From Mailhella massiliensis (GTDB lineage: Bacteria; Desulfobacterota; Desulfovibrionia; Desulfovibrionales; Desulfovibrionaceae), in NCBI RefSeq assembly GCF_900155525.1, contig NZ_LT706940.1:1-64000 (forward strand): a stretch of DNA of 64,000 nucleotides, in the 5' to 3' direction. The notes below the pieces were generated by a model. It made no database searches. It saw only the letters and a program-made list of their open reading frames with translations, and had not been told where the DNA came from. Below are positions 47,043-57,936 of the stretch, one piece after another. The translations under genes and the position numbers were made by a program. The number at the start of each line of letters is the position of its first letter. Position 1 is the first letter of the stretch.

Positions 47043-47264
47043 CGCCGAGCCTCTCTTTCCGGCCGGGCCTGCCGATGCGGGTCCGGCCGCGTCGTATATA
47101 CGCCATGGCGCGCCCCGGTTCATCCGGGAAAGGCACCTCCTGCCCCCTTGCGTAAAAATCCGCATCATGCGCCGCCGTCCTGCCGACAGCGGCGGCTCTT
47201 TCTCTCTTCCGGGAGAAAATCACCGGGCCTCTTCTGCCGCAAGGCGGCCGGTACGGGAACAATC

Positions 47265-47705
47265 ATGAACATGGAAAACGTGAAACTTCGCTCAAAAGCG
47301 CTTCTTGAAGAACTTCTTCCTGTCTGGGAATCCTCGGTTCGCGCCACGCACCACTTTCTTTCCCCTCAGGACATCGACATGCTGCGCCCTCTGGTGATGG
47401 ACGCTCTCCGGGAGGTTCCCGAGCTCTTCGTCGCCCGGGAAGAGGGCAGGGCCGTCGCGTTCATGGGCATGGACGGCCGGAATGTGGACATGCTCTTCGT
47501 AGACGCGGCCTTCCGGGGCCGAGGCGCAGGCGGCGCGCTTCTGCGCCTCGCCGTCAGGCTCGGAGCCCGGTTCGTGGACGTGAACGAACAGAACCCGGAG
47601 GCGCTTTCCTTCTACCGGCACATGGGATTCACCGTTGCGGGAAGAGAGGAAAAGGACGGTCTGGGCCTTCCCTTCCCCATACTGCACCTTTGCCTGCATG
47701 TATGA
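47265..47705 (+). CDS. GNAT acetyltransferase, YjaB-like
   Basis: 146 aa from ATG 47265. It follows E. coli YjaB through its length: WESSVRATHHFLSPQDI, the acetyl-CoA loop MLFVDAAFRGRGAGGALLR, VNEQNPEALSFYRHMGF and a final GLPFPILHL. The substrate is unknown. A short leader separates it from der. Confidence 0.85.
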   Translation: MNMENVKLRSKALLEELLPVWESSVRATHHFLSPQDIDMLRPLVMDALREVPELFVAREEGRAVAFMGMDGRNVDMLFVDAAFRGRGAGGALLRLAVRLGARFVDVNEQNPEALSFYRHMGFTVAGREEKDGLGLPFPILHLCLHV

Positions 47706-47812
47706 TATTTTCCCATGATACTCCTTCGTATGAGAGCCGCGTAAACGCCACAGGCCATGCGCTTGTTGAAAAATAAACTTGTACCTTCCAGGCTTTTCTT
47801 TCACAAAACTCA

Positions 47813-47841
47813 TGGATTTTTTTCATCGCTCCTGCTATAGA
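47813..47841 (+). promoter_or_regulatory. promoter of the repeat-tailed DUF1269-like gene
   Basis: TGGATT (47813-47818), 17-nt spacer, TATAGA (47836-47841) with an extended TGC in front, 19 nt before the ATG. Confidence 0.6.
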
Positions 47842-47860
47842 AAAGAAAAAAGGAGGTTCC

Positions 47861-48724
47861 ATGAGTACTCTCGTTGTTGTTGCCTACCCCAATGAGTTTC
47901 AGGCAGAAGAAGTGCGTCTGCGCCTTCTTAAAATGCAGAAGGAATATCTTGTCGACCTGGAAGATGCGGTCATCGCCATCCGCAAGGAAAACGGCAGGAT
48001 CAAGCTGCTCCAGCTCCACAATCTCACCGGCGCGGGTGCGCTTTCCGGCGGCTTCTGGGGCCTTCTCGTCGGCCTTCTGTTCATGAATCCTCTGCTCGGC
48101 GCAGCCGTAGGCGCGGGAGCGGGCGCCGTTTCCGGGGCGCTGGCCGACGTGGGTATCGACGATGCCTTCATGAAGGACCTGGGCCGGAACCTCAGACCCG
48201 GCGGTTCCATGCTCTTCGTGCTTTTCCGCAGCATCACCATGGACAAGGCCCTGAAGGAACTGGAAGGCACGGGCGGCACCATCATACAGACCTCCCTTTC
48301 CCATGAAGATGAGGAACGCCTCCGCAAAGCCATGGACGGCGCCGACGCCGGCCATGAATGCGATGCCGCGGAAGAGGCCATCTCCCGCAATGCGGGCAAA
48401 AGTTCCAACCTGCGCTGCGCGCCTGTGGAAAACGCCCCCGACGATGAAAGCGAGTGCGACGCGGCGGAAGAAACCATCTCCAGAAACGCGGGCAAGGCGT
48501 CCAATCTCCGCTGCGGCGGCTCCGCCGGAGAAAAAGACGCTCCTGCGGAAGAATTTGCCGTGAACACCGAGTGCGACGCCGCGGAAGAAGCCATTTCCCG
48601 CAATGCCGGCAAGAACTCCAACCTGCGCTGCGCCCCGGCCGAAGAATCCGCCGGAAGCGAATGCGATCCTGCGGAGGAGGCCATTTCCAGAAACGCCGAC
48701 AGGAGCTCCAATCTGCGCTGCTGA
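47861..48724 (+). CDS. DUF1269-like glycine-zipper protein with four C-terminal C-x18-C repeats
   Basis: 287 aa behind a strong AGGAGG. Residues 1-155 match the DUF1269 layout: [20 protein letters not shown], a Gly/Ala-rich hydrophobic stretch (~56-95, [20 protein letters not shown]), then a charged helix. Residues 166-287 hold four copies of a 21-residue unit of the form ECDxAEEAxSRNA...SNLRC, at 166-186, 198-218, 237-257 and 267-287, separated by acidic linkers of 9-18 residues. All eight cysteines of the protein (167/186, 199/218, 238/257, 268/287) are the unit ends, and the last is the C-terminal residue. The DNA copies differ at many synonymous sites. The function of the tail is unknown; disulfide-linked loops, metal binding or modification are possibilities. 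Confidence 0.85.
   Translation: MSTLVVVAYPNEFQAEEVRLRLLKMQKEYLVDLEDAVIAIRKENGRIKLLQLHNLTGAGALSGGFWGLLVGLLFMNPLLGAAVGAGAGAVSGALADVGIDDAFMKDLGRNLRPGGSMLFVLFRSITMDKALKELEGTGGTIIQTSLSHEDEERLRKAMDGADAGHECDAAEEAISRNAGKSSNLRCAPVENAPDDESECDAAEETISRNAGKASNLRCGGSAGEKDAPAEEFAVNTECDAAEEAISRNAGKNSNLRCAPAEESAGSECDPAEEAISRNADRSSNLRC
48356..48721 (+). repeat. four diverged coding repeats (63 bp each) in the DUF1269-like gene
   Basis: Units at about 48356-48418, 48452-48514, 48569-48631 and 48659-48721. Protein identity between units is high, while codons vary (for example SRN as TCCCGCAAT or TCCAGAAAC), indicating old copies held by selection on the peptide. Confidence 0.9.
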
Positions 48725-48748
48725 ACCTGAGGCGCTCCGAACTATACC

Positions 48749-48776
48749 GGCCGGGAATCTTTCCCGGCTTTTTTTT
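48749..48776 (+). terminator. terminator of the DUF1269-like gene
   Basis: GCCGGGAA-TCT-TTCCCGGC stem followed by eight T. Confidence 0.95.
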
Positions 48777-48898
48777 CGCCACCTTCCCCGGCATCACCGG
48801 GAAGAGACGCTCCGGCATCGACAAAAAAACGCCGGAAAACGCCAGGCCGGGAACGCCCCTCCCCGCGCCCGCTTTCGGGGAAGGGGCGGCGGCCAAGG

Positions 48899-48927
48899 TT
48901 GACAGTGGCAGGTCTCATAGATATTCT
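48899..48927 (+). promoter_or_regulatory. promoter of guaB-guaA-guaA2
   Basis: TTGACA (48899-48904), 17-nt spacer, TATTCT (48922-48927), 43 nt before the guaB ATG. Confidence 0.75.
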
Positions 48928-48969
48928 GACCTATCTTTTTCCGAATTTAATCCAACCCTGGAGGAAAAT

Positions 48970-50427
48970 ATGGCCACTGTGCTTGGCAAGGCATTGACAT
49001 TCGACGATGTCCTTCTGGTTCCCGAGTATTCGGAAGTCACCCCGGACATGGTCGACGTGTCGGCATGGCTGACTCCCAGCATCAAACTGGGCGTACCCTT
49101 CATCTCCGCCGCCATGGATACCGTGACGGAAGCGGAAATGGCCATCTCCATGGCCCGTCAGGGCGGCATCGGCATCATCCATAAGAATATGGACGTCGCC
49201 CGTCAGCGCCTTGAAGTGGAAAAGGTCAAGAAGTCCGAAAGCGGCATGATCCTCGACCCCGTCACCGTGGCTCCCGACGACACGGTGCAGCACGCCCTGG
49301 ATCTCATGTCCGACTTCCGCGTTTCCGGCCTGCCCGTGGTAAAGAACAGCGCACTTGTGGGCATTCTGACCAACCGCGACGTGCGCTTCGTCACCGAGCC
49401 GCAGACCACCCTCGTCTGTGAAGTGATGACCCGCGAAAACCTCGTTACCGTGCCCGTGGGCACCACCCTCGAGGAAGCCAAGCATCACCTGCACGCCCAC
49501 CGCATCGAAAAGCTCCTCGTGGTGGATGAAAACCGCCAGCTGCGCGGCCTCATCACCATGAAGGACATCGACAAGGTGCAGCAGTACCCCTACGCCAGCA
49601 AGGACGACAAGGGCCGTCTGCGCGTGGGCGCCGCCGTGAGCATCAGCAAGGACTGCGAATACCGCGCCTCCGAACTGCTCGCCGCCGGTGTGGACGTTCT
49701 GGTGCTCGACTGCGCTCACGGCCATTCCGCCAACGTGCTGCGCAGCGTGGAAATGCTGCGTTCCACCTTCCCGAACTGCCAGCTCATCGCGGGCAACATC
49801 GCCACCTATGAAGGCGCCAAGGCCCTCATCAAGGCCGGCGCCGACACCGTGAAGGTGGGCATCGGACCCGGCTCCATCTGCACCACCCGCGTGGTGGCCG
49901 GCGTGGGCGTGCCCCAGGTCACGGCCGTCATGGAAGGCAGCCGTGCCGCCCGTGAAGCCGACCGCTGCTGCATTGCCGACGGCGGTCTCAAGTTCTCCGG
50001 CGACATCGTGAAGGCTCTCGCCTGCGGCGCCCATTCCGTCATGATCGGCAGCATGCTTGCCGGTACCGACGAAAGCCCGGGCGAAACCATTCTCTACCAG
50101 GGCCGCGCCTACAAGACCTACCGCGGCATGGGTTCCATCGACGCCATGCGTTCCGGCAGCGCGGACCGCTACTTCCAGAACCCCACCAAGAAGCTGGTGC
50201 CCGAGGGCATCGTGGGCCGCGTGCCCGCCCGCGGCCCCGTGGCCGACACCGTCTTCCAGCTTGTGGGCGGCCTGCGTTCCGGCATGGGCTACCTCGGCGC
50301 CGCCACGCTTGATGAACTGTACGAAAAGGCCCACATGGTGGAAATTTCCGCCTCCGGCCTGCGCGAAAGCCACGTGCACGACGTCATCATCACCAAGGAA
50401 GCCCCCAACTACAAGGTCGAAAACTAA
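48970..50427 (+). CDS. guaB: IMP dehydrogenase
   Basis: 485 aa from ATG 48970, preceded by GGAGGAAAAT; the open frame runs farther upstream but across the promoter. It oxidises IMP to XMP with NAD+. The TIM barrel ([17 protein letters not shown] start) is interrupted by a CBS pair (~95-205). The catalytic loop GPGSICTTR (Cys), the mobile flap and [10 protein letters not shown] are intact. First gene of a guanine-nucleotide operon. Confidence 0.97.
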   Translation: MATVLGKALTFDDVLLVPEYSEVTPDMVDVSAWLTPSIKLGVPFISAAMDTVTEAEMAISMARQGGIGIIHKNMDVARQRLEVEKVKKSESGMILDPVTVAPDDTVQHALDLMSDFRVSGLPVVKNSALVGILTNRDVRFVTEPQTTLVCEVMTRENLVTVPVGTTLEEAKHHLHAHRIEKLLVVDENRQLRGLITMKDIDKVQQYPYASKDDKGRLRVGAAVSISKDCEYRASELLAAGVDVLVLDCAHGHSANVLRSVEMLRSTFPNCQLIAGNIATYEGAKALIKAGADTVKVGIGPGSICTTRVVAGVGVPQVTAVMEGSRAAREADRCCIADGGLKFSGDIVKALACGAHSVMIGSMLAGTDESPGETILYQGRAYKTYRGMGSIDAMRSGSADRYFQNPTKKLVPEGIVGRVPARGPVADTVFQLVGGLRSGMGYLGAATLDELYEKAHMVEISASGLRESHVHDVIITKEAPNYKVEN

Positions 50428-50433
50428 CCGAAC

Positions 50434-50466
50434 GGCCCTGCCCAGCCTGCACAGGCGGGCAGGGCC
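50434..50466 (+). terminator. hairpin between guaB and guaA (possible attenuator)
   Basis: GGCCCTGCCC / GGGCAGGGCC 10-bp stem enclosing a smaller GCCTG/CAGGC stem, followed by only TTACTTT. It fills most of the 57-nt gap. It may partially terminate transcription or shield the guaB message. Confidence 0.5.
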
Positions 50467-50484
50467 TTACTTTCCGGAACACTC

Positions 50485-52044
<1,560 letters not shown>

Positions 52045-52083
52045 TCCAGAGAATCTTCAATCCTTCCTTTTGAGGAGAACATC

Positions 52084-53064
52084 ATGTCCAGCAATGTCCG
52101 CCCCGAATCCATGGCCCGCATCAACACCGAGGCTCTCGCCCAGGCCTTCATCGAAGAACAGGTGAAGGCTCTGCGCGAACAGATCGGCGACAAGAAGGTG
52201 CTGCTCGCCCTTTCCGGCGGCGTGGATTCCTCCGTTGTGGCCGCCCTGCTCATCAAGGCCGTCGGCCGGCAGCTCGTCTGCGTGCACGTCAATCACGGCC
52301 TCCTGCGCAAGGGTGAACCCGAACAGGTGGTTGAAGTCTTCCGCAATCAGATGAAGGCCAACCTTGTGTATGTGGACGCCGTGGAACGCTTCCTGAACAA
52401 GCTCGAAGGCGTTTCCGAACCGGAGCAGAAGCGCAAGATCATCGGCGCGGAATTCATCCGCGTGTTTGAAGAAGAAGCCCGCAAGCAGGAAGGCATCGAA
52501 TTCCTGGCTCAGGGCACCATCTATCCCGATATTCTGGAAAGCGGCACCGTCAAGGCCCACCACAACGTGGGCGGCCTGCCCGAAGACCTGCAGTTCTCCC
52601 TCGTGGAACCGCTGAAGTTCCTGTTCAAGGATGAAGTGCGCGTGGTGGGCAAGGCCCTCGGCCTGCCCGACGGCATGGTGTACCGCCAGCCCTTCCCCGG
52701 CCCCGGTCTCGGCGTGCGCTGCCTCGGCGCCATCACCCGCGACCGCCTCGAAGCCGTGCGTGAATCCGACGCCATTCTGCGTGAGGAATTCGCCAAAAAC
52801 GGCCTGGAAGGCAAGGTATGGCAGTACTTCACCGTGGTGCCGAACTTCAAGTCCGTGGGCGTGTCCGACGGCAAACGCACCTTCGCCTACCCGGTGATCA
52901 TCCGTGCCGTCAACACCGTGGACGCCATGACCGCCACCGTGGAAGACGTGCCCTTCTCCCTGCTGCAGCACATCACCGACCGCATCACCAAGGAAGTGAG
53001 CGGCGTCAACCGCGTGCTCTTCGACCTTACGCCGAAGCCCGTGGGCACCATCGAGTGGGAATAA
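52084..53064 (+). CDS. stand-alone GMP synthase ATP-pyrophosphatase subunit (second copy)
   Basis: 326 aa. It corresponds to the ATP-pyrophosphatase plus dimerisation domains of GuaA (P-loop LSGGVDSS at 43-50, [49 protein letters not shown], end GTIEWE) with no glutaminase domain. The segment after the P-loop reads [11 protein letters not shown] instead of the [11 protein letters not shown] of the full-length protein. The start has GAGGAG (TTTTGAGGAGAACATC). It follows guaA by 39 nt. It could use free ammonia, pair with a separate glutaminase, or have another role. Confidence 0.9.
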   Translation: MSSNVRPESMARINTEALAQAFIEEQVKALREQIGDKKVLLALSGGVDSSVVAALLIKAVGRQLVCVHVNHGLLRKGEPEQVVEVFRNQMKANLVYVDAVERFLNKLEGVSEPEQKRKIIGAEFIRVFEEEARKQEGIEFLAQGTIYPDILESGTVKAHHNVGGLPEDLQFSLVEPLKFLFKDEVRVVGKALGLPDGMVYRQPFPGPGLGVRCLGAITRDRLEAVRESDAILREEFAKNGLEGKVWQYFTVVPNFKSVGVSDGKRTFAYPVIIRAVNTVDAMTATVEDVPFSLLQHITDRITKEVSGVNRVLFDLTPKPVGTIEWE

Positions 53065-53072
53065 GAACCTCC

Positions 53073-53103
53073 GCCCCGAAGGCCTAAGGCCTCCGGGGCT
53101 TTT
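53073..53103 (+). terminator. terminator of the gua operon
   Basis: GCCCCG-A-AGGCCT / AGGCCT-C-CGGGGC stem followed by TTTT, directly after the stop codon. Confidence 0.88.
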
Positions 53104-53326
53104 CGTATCTGAAAGGCGCGTGCAGGGTCGCGAGCATGACACCGCGGCACGGAAAGCCCGCGAAGCGCCCGGACGGGCTTTCCGGCGCATCAGCAGAGCA
53201 TGACCGGGCCCCCGGAGACACGGAAGGAACCTGTCTTCCCCGCCTCGGCCGTACCCGGCCCTCGCGCCTTGCGGAGAAACCTTTCCCTGCGGAAAACGCC
53301 TTGTTCATCCCCTTGCAGGAAACGCC

Positions 53327-53800
53327 ATGAATTGCCTCATCCGCCCCATGAAGGAAGAGGAATACCCGCTTCTGGAAGACTTTCTCCATGAAGCAGTATT
53401 CCAGAAGGAAGGGGAAGAAAAAGCCCCCCGGAGCATCATCCGTCTTCCCGCCCTTTATGCGTATATCGAAGAGTTCGGCGCCAGAAAAGGCGATCTCTGT
53501 TTCTGCGCCGAGGCGGAAGGAAGGGTGGTCGGGGCAGTATGGGTGCGCCTCATGCAGGGCTTCGGACATGTGGATGAGGAAACGCCGGAACTTGCCGTGG
53601 CCCTGTATGCGCCCTTCCGGGGCAGAGGGTGGGGAAGCGCCCTCATGACGCGCATGCTCAGGGAGCTGAAGGCCCGGGGCTGCACAAAAACTTCTCTTTC
53701 CGTGCACAGGGAAAACCCTGCGCTGAAGCTGTACCGCAGACTCGGCTACCGCACGGTAAAAGAACGGGACGAAGACCTGATCCTGGAATATGTTTTCTGA
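53327..53800 (+). CDS. GNAT-family N-acetyltransferase
   Basis: 157 aa. The GNAT fold is visible in LAVALYAPFRGRGWGSALMT (acetyl-CoA loop, R/Q-x-x-G-x-G/A type) and SVHRENPALKLYRRLGYRTV. The N-terminal part NCLIRPMKEEEYPLLEDFL is typical of ribosomal- or antibiotic-type GNATs, but no specific substrate can be named. No partner genes are nearby. Confidence 0.82.
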   Translation: MNCLIRPMKEEEYPLLEDFLHEAVFQKEGEEKAPRSIIRLPALYAYIEEFGARKGDLCFCAEAEGRVVGAVWVRLMQGFGHVDEETPELAVALYAPFRGRGWGSALMTRMLRELKARGCTKTSLSVHRENPALKLYRRLGYRTVKERDEDLILEYVF

Positions 53801-53973
53801 CACGGCGCAAAAACGCGCTCCAAGGCACGTCGCCGGCTTCTGGCGCAGAAGAAAAACGGCCGGCGAGGCAGAAAAACAAAAACGTCCCCTTCCCTCTTCC
53901 GGCGGCTTTTTCGTGCCGCCTTTCCGGTACCCCAAAACCGGCCAAGCCCCTTTTCCCTTTGACGGAGAGCGTC

Positions 53974-54291
53974 ATGAACTTTTTTGAAAGAGTGTACGAC
54001 ATCGTCCGTTCGGTTCCGCCCGGGCAGGTCATCAGCTACGGGCAGGTGGCGTTTCTCGCGGGCAACGGACGCATGGCCCGCCAGGTGGGGTGGGCGCTGC
54101 ACGTCTGCCCAGAGGAAGGCGTGCCCTGGCACAGAGTCGTACGCAAGGACGGTTCCCTTCCTTCTCTTTCCGAAGAAAGCGCCGCAAGACAGCGCCGTCT
54201 GCTGGAAGAAGAAGGCGTTGCCTTCGATGGGGAGGGACGCGTTCTGCGCATATACTTTGAGGGCGGCCCGGAGAAAGCGCTCCCGGCGTGA
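53974..54291 (+). CDS. alkyltransferase-like (ATL) DNA-lesion-binding protein
   Basis: 105 aa from ATG 53974 with GGAG six bases upstream. Homologous to the DNA-binding domain of O6-alkylguanine transferases (FFERVYDIVRSVPPGQVISY, GNGRMARQVGWAL). The active-site PCHRV cysteine is replaced by Trp (VPWHRVV), the hallmark of ATL proteins such as E. coli Atl. They bind O6-alkylguanine and recruit nucleotide excision repair instead of removing the alkyl group. Confidence 0.9.
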   Translation: MNFFERVYDIVRSVPPGQVISYGQVAFLAGNGRMARQVGWALHVCPEEGVPWHRVVRKDGSLPSLSEESAARQRRLLEEEGVAFDGEGRVLRIYFEGGPEKALPA

Positions 54292-54309
54292 TGCGGAACA
54301 AGGATGCAC

Positions 54310-54338
54310 TTGAAGGCCCACAAACGATATGCTACCGT
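54310..54338 (+). promoter_or_regulatory. candidate promoter of the tatB-tatC-his unit
   Basis: TTGAAG (54310-54315), 17-nt spacer, TACCGT (54333-54338) preceded by TGC, 43 nt before the tatB ATG. Confidence 0.5.
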
Positions 54339-54381
54339 CCAGAGCTGACGGAGAGATAACCCTCGCGAGGAGTTTTTATAG

Positions 54382-54660
54382 ATGTTCGGCATCGGCAGTA
54401 CAGAATTGCTGGTCATCCTGGTTGTGGCGCTTCTGGTTCTCGGCCCCAAGAACCTGCCCAAGATAGCCCATACCCTTGGCCGCGCCATGGGCGAGTTCCG
54501 CCGTGTTTCCACGGAGTTCCAGCGCACCCTCAATACGGAAATCGCCTTTGAGGAAGAAGCGGAGAAGGCAAAGGCCAGAAAGGCCGCCGCCGGAGCCGAA
54601 ACGGAAAAGGCCGCAGCACAGGTCAAAAATGCTGAGACGGATACGGAAAACAAGGCCTGA
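54382..54660 (+). CDS. tatB: Sec-independent translocase subunit TatB
   Basis: 92 aa. N-terminal membrane helix with the conserved Glu (MFGIGSTELLVILVVALLVL), the GPKNLP hinge and an amphipathic helix (RAMGEFRRVSTEFQRTLN), then a charged Ala/Glu/Lys tail. With TatC it binds twin-arginine signal peptides. Classed as TatB rather than TatA from its start and its position before tatC. GAGGAG lies upstream. Confidence 0.88.
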   Translation: MFGIGSTELLVILVVALLVLGPKNLPKIAHTLGRAMGEFRRVSTEFQRTLNTEIAFEEEAEKAKARKAAAGAETEKAAAQVKNAETDTENKA

Positions 54661-54673
54661 GCGGGCGGACGGC

Positions 54674-55909
54674 ATGGAAAACAAAGACATCATCAATCCC
54701 CCTGTGACTGGAGGGGAGCCCTCCGACGACGCCGTGAACAAGGCTGAGCCGGATATGGCTTCCTATTACGCTTCCGCAGCTTCGGCCGCCTCCACGGGGT
54801 ACGAATTTTCCAAGGATGAAACCGGAAAAGGCGACGATTCCGGTGAAAGTTCCGCCCCTGCGGCTCCGGGAGAAGATGCTCCCGCTGAAAACGCCGACAA
54901 AAACGAAGGGGACGCGCCCGCCGACACCGCCGATATTTTCGACGACGGCAGCCCCCACGGGCCGCTGAATCTCTTCGGAGAAAATGCCGGAGAGGACGGT
55001 CGGGAGCAGCCTGAGAAAGAGCCGGAAACTCCCGTGGAAAACAGCGGGGAAGAAAAGCCCGCCTCCGAGGTGCCCGCCTTTGCAGCCTTCCAGGCTCCGG
55101 AAAAAAAGCAGGAAGAACCCGAAGAGGACGAGGAGGAAGGCGCGGAAGACGACGTGCCCATGAGCATCATGGGGCATCTCAACGAACTCAGGCGTCGGCT
55201 TTTCCGCATCGTCATCATCGTTCTTCTCGGCTTCGTGGCGTTCTACGGCGTATCCGAACCGCTGTACGCCTTCCTTTCCGCCCCTCTTCAGGCCTGTATG
55301 CCGGAGGGCAGCAAGCTCATCTACACCTCTCCGCAGGGAGCCTTCTTCACCTATATGAAGGTGGCCCTCGTGGCCTCGCTGTTCGGCACGAGTCCCTTCA
55401 GCTTCTATCAGCTCTGGGCCTTCATCGCGCCGGGCCTGTACCGTGAGGAACGGCGGGCGGTACTGCCGCTGGCCTTCTTCTCCTCCATCTTCTTCCTGGC
55501 GGGCGCGGCGTTCTGCTTCTTCCTGGTGTTCCCCATCGCCTTCAAGTTCTTCATGGGCTTCGCCACGGAAACCATCGTGCCCATGATATCGGTGGAGGAA
55601 TACCTCAGCTTTGCGCTCAAGCTCCTCATCGCCTTCGGACTGGTGTTCGAAATGCCGCTGTTCGCGTATTTTCTTTCGCGCTTCGGCCTGCTCACCCCCG
55701 AGTTCATGCGCCGCACAAGGCGTTACGCCATACTGGTCATCTTCATCGTGGCCGCCATTCTCACCCCGCCGGACGTCTTCTCCCAGTGCCTCATGGCCCT
55801 GCCCATGCTGCTTCTCTACGAGGTGAGCATCTATGTTTCGGCCATGGCGTACAAGAAGAAGGATTCCGGCGACGCTTCGGAAAAAAGCGAAGGGAAAAAG
55901 GAGGCCTGA
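54674..55909 (+). CDS. tatC: Sec-independent translocase subunit TatC with long acidic N-terminal extension
   Basis: 411 aa from ATG 54674, 13 nt after tatB. Residues 1-162 are a low-complexity, strongly acidic extension rich in Ala, Glu, Asp and Pro. The TatC domain starts at ~163 ([20 protein letters not shown]) with six membrane helices, including [37 protein letters not shown] and [22 protein letters not shown]. TatC recognises twin-arginine signals. Typical TatC is about 250 aa, so the extension is a clear departure; it is in frame with no stop. Confidence 0.93.
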   Translation: MENKDIINPPVTGGEPSDDAVNKAEPDMASYYASAASAASTGYEFSKDETGKGDDSGESSAPAAPGEDAPAENADKNEGDAPADTADIFDDGSPHGPLNLFGENAGEDGREQPEKEPETPVENSGEEKPASEVPAFAAFQAPEKKQEEPEEDEEEGAEDDVPMSIMGHLNELRRRLFRIVIIVLLGFVAFYGVSEPLYAFLSAPLQACMPEGSKLIYTSPQGAFFTYMKVALVASLFGTSPFSFYQLWAFIAPGLYREERRAVLPLAFFSSIFFLAGAAFCFFLVFPIAFKFFMGFATETIVPMISVEEYLSFALKLLIAFGLVFEMPLFAYFLSRFGLLTPEFMRRTRRYAILVIFIVAAILTPPDVFSQCLMALPMLLLYEVSIYVSAMAYKKKDSGDASEKSEGKKEA

Positions 55910-55910
55910 C

Positions 55911-56510
55911 ATGGCGGACTATTCTGAACGCGCGGCAGAGCTTTCGCGCTCCACGGGGGAAACCTCGGTACGGCTGGAACTTCTGCTCGAAGGAGCGGGC
56001 AACTGCACCGTTTCCACAGGCTTCGGGATGCTCGACCACATGCTCACGCTCACGGCGTTCTGGGCCGGGTTCGACCTCCGTCTCACCTCTTCCGGCGACA
56101 TGCATGTGGATGCGCACCACACCACGGAAGATGTGGCCCTGTGCCTGGGCAAAGCGCTGCGTGATGCTCTCGGCAACAGAAAAGGCATAGCCCGCGTGGG
56201 CTGGGCGCGCGTGCCCATGGACGAAGCCCTGGCCGACGTGACCATCGACCTGTCGGGCCGCCCGTGGCTGGAGTTCCGGGGCGACGAACTGCTGCCCCCC
56301 GTCATGGCGGGCGAGGAAAAAGACGTATGGCGGGAATTCTACAAGGCCTTCGCCTCCTCCGCCCAGTGCAATCTTCACATTTCTTTCCAGTACGGCAAAA
56401 ACGGCCATCACCTTCTGGAATCCGCCGCCAAGGGACTGGGCCTTGCGCTGGCGCAGGCTGTGCGCCGCAGCCATGACCGTATGCCCAGCACCAAGGGGAG
56501 TCTCGACTGA
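55911..56510 (+). CDS. hisB: imidazoleglycerol-phosphate dehydratase
   Basis: 199 aa, monofunctional HisB. The metal-binding blocks [25 protein letters not shown] and [16 protein letters not shown] are intact. It catalyses the sixth step of histidine synthesis. The ATG follows the tatC stop by one base, with AAGGAGG upstream, so expression is coupled to tat. Confidence 0.96.
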   Translation: MADYSERAAELSRSTGETSVRLELLLEGAGNCTVSTGFGMLDHMLTLTAFWAGFDLRLTSSGDMHVDAHHTTEDVALCLGKALRDALGNRKGIARVGWARVPMDEALADVTIDLSGRPWLEFRGDELLPPVMAGEEKDVWREFYKAFASSAQCNLHISFQYGKNGHHLLESAAKGLGLALAQAVRRSHDRMPSTKGSLD

Positions 56511-57145
56511 TGTTTTTCCGCCATTTCCTCCTTGCCCTGTGCAGCCTCTGCCTGCTGGCCGGCTGCCAGAAGGGGCCCGAACAGCAGCGCCTCATCATGC
56601 CCGACCTTGTCGTCGCCGTGGCGCCCTTCACCCAGCCTACGCAGACCACGGAACTTCTTTCCGGCTTCATTCCCGAAGACCAGAAGAAAATCTCCGAACA
56701 GACGCTGGCGGCCTTGGACGATCTTTTCCGCGACAAGCTGAAGAAAAGCGGCCGTTCCTACGTCTTTCTGAGTGATGCCGACATTTCGGGCGACATGGCC
56801 AGAGACGCGCGCGGCCGCAGAAACGCCCTCGTCACCTGGGCGACGCGCGCCCGGGCCGCAGGCGCGGACATGATCATCGTTCCGCACATCATCGAGATGC
56901 AGGCCCGCGTGGGCGGCAAGGCCGGCGTCATGTCCGCCGCCTCCGTCAACGAAGACTTCTACCTCATCGATGCGCGCGATCCCGCCACGCTGGTGATGCG
57001 CAGCCACTTTGCCGAAGAGCAGAAATCTCTTGCCAGCGACATCACCAAGATCGGTTCCTTCTTCCGCAGAGGCGGCAGCTGGATCACGGCTGAGGAACTT
57101 GCGGCGGAAGGCATGGACAAGGCTCTGGAGGAATTCGGTCTATGA
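56510..57145 (+). CDS. conserved lipoprotein of unknown function between hisB and hisA
   Basis: 211 aa. Lipoprotein signal with lipobox LLAGC (Cys19), so the mature protein is membrane-anchored in the periplasm. The rest is a soluble alpha/beta-like domain ([62 protein letters not shown]) somewhat like periplasmic proteins of the CsgG/TolB-N-type fold; that likeness is weak. It overlaps hisB by 1 nt and hisA by 4 nt, so it is firmly embedded in the operon. Confidence 0.8.
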   Translation: MFFRHFLLALCSLCLLAGCQKGPEQQRLIMPDLVVAVAPFTQPTQTTELLSGFIPEDQKKISEQTLAALDDLFRDKLKKSGRSYVFLSDADISGDMARDARGRRNALVTWATRARAAGADMIIVPHIIEMQARVGGKAGVMSAASVNEDFYLIDARDPATLVMRSHFAEEQKSLASDITKIGSFFRRGGSWITAEELAAEGMDKALEEFGL

Positions 57146-57879
57146 TCATCTTTCCCGCAGTAGACCTGCAGAACGGCAAGGCCGTGCGCCTGAAACAGGG
57201 CAAGGCCGAAGAGTCCACCGTTTTCAACGATGATCCGGTGGAAGCCGCCCTGCACTGGCAGAAGCAGGGCGCGGAATGGCTGCATCTCATCGACCTCGAC
57301 GGCGCCTTCCAGGGCAAAAGCGTCAACGCCGACCTTGTGGCCCGCATCAGTGCCGCGCTTGACATTCCCATTGAACTCGGCGGAGGCGTCCGCGACGAAG
57401 ACGCCGCGCGCATGTGGTTCGACGCAGGCGTGACCCGCCTCATCATCGGAACCATGGCGCTGGAAAAGCCCGCTGAATACGCCCGCCTCTGTTCCCTGTT
57501 CCCCGGCAGAATAGGCGTTTCCCTCGACGCCGTGGACGGCAGGCTGAAAACCCGCGGCTGGGTGACCGATGCGGGCGTTACGGTGGATGAAGTGCTGCCC
57601 CGCCTTGTGGGCGACGGCACGGCCTTCATCATCTACACCGATATCGCACGCGACGGTATGCAGAGCGGCGTGAACATGCCCATGCTCACGCACCTTGCCG
57701 AAACAAGCCCCGTACCCGTGGTGGCCGCGGGCGGCGTGGCCACGCTTGAAGACATCAAGGCCCTTTATCCCCTCAGTGTGAACGCCAGCCTTCAGGGCGC
57801 CATTTCCGGCCGCGCCATTTACGAAGGCACGCTGAACCTGCCCGAAGCCATGGCCTGGATCCGCGCGCAGAAGGCGTAG
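57142..57879 (+). CDS. hisA: phosphoribosylformimino-5-aminoimidazole carboxamide ribotide isomerase
   Basis: 245 aa TIM barrel. The catalytic Asp pair is in [16 protein letters not shown] and [11 protein letters not shown]. The phosphate-binding ELGGGVRDE and [10 protein letters not shown] loops are present. It catalyses the fourth step of histidine synthesis. Last gene of the unit; hisF and hisH are not in the window. Confidence 0.96.
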   Translation: MIIFPAVDLQNGKAVRLKQGKAEESTVFNDDPVEAALHWQKQGAEWLHLIDLDGAFQGKSVNADLVARISAALDIPIELGGGVRDEDAARMWFDAGVTRLIIGTMALEKPAEYARLCSLFPGRIGVSLDAVDGRLKTRGWVTDAGVTVDEVLPRLVGDGTAFIIYTDIARDGMQSGVNMPMLTHLAETSPVPVVAAGGVATLEDIKALYPLSVNASLQGAISGRAIYEGTLNLPEAMAWIRAQKA

Positions 57880-57898
57880 ACACAGCAGTCGCCGTTTT

Positions 57899-57936
57899 GC
57901 AGGCCCGCGCCGAACAGCGCGGGCCTGCTGCTTTAA
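57899..57936 (+). terminator. terminator of the tat-his unit
   Basis: GCAGGCCCGCGC / GCGCGGGCCTGC 12-bp stem, 6-nt loop, then TGCTTTAATT. Confidence 0.75.

Noticed and set aside
48356-48721. CRISPR-like array
   Set aside because: Repeats are in frame, differ in sequence, and the intervals are coding linkers; no cas genes are present.
48454-48969. Upstream extension of the guaB frame
   Set aside because: It runs through the terminator of the previous gene and the guaB promoter; the SD and family start are at 48970.
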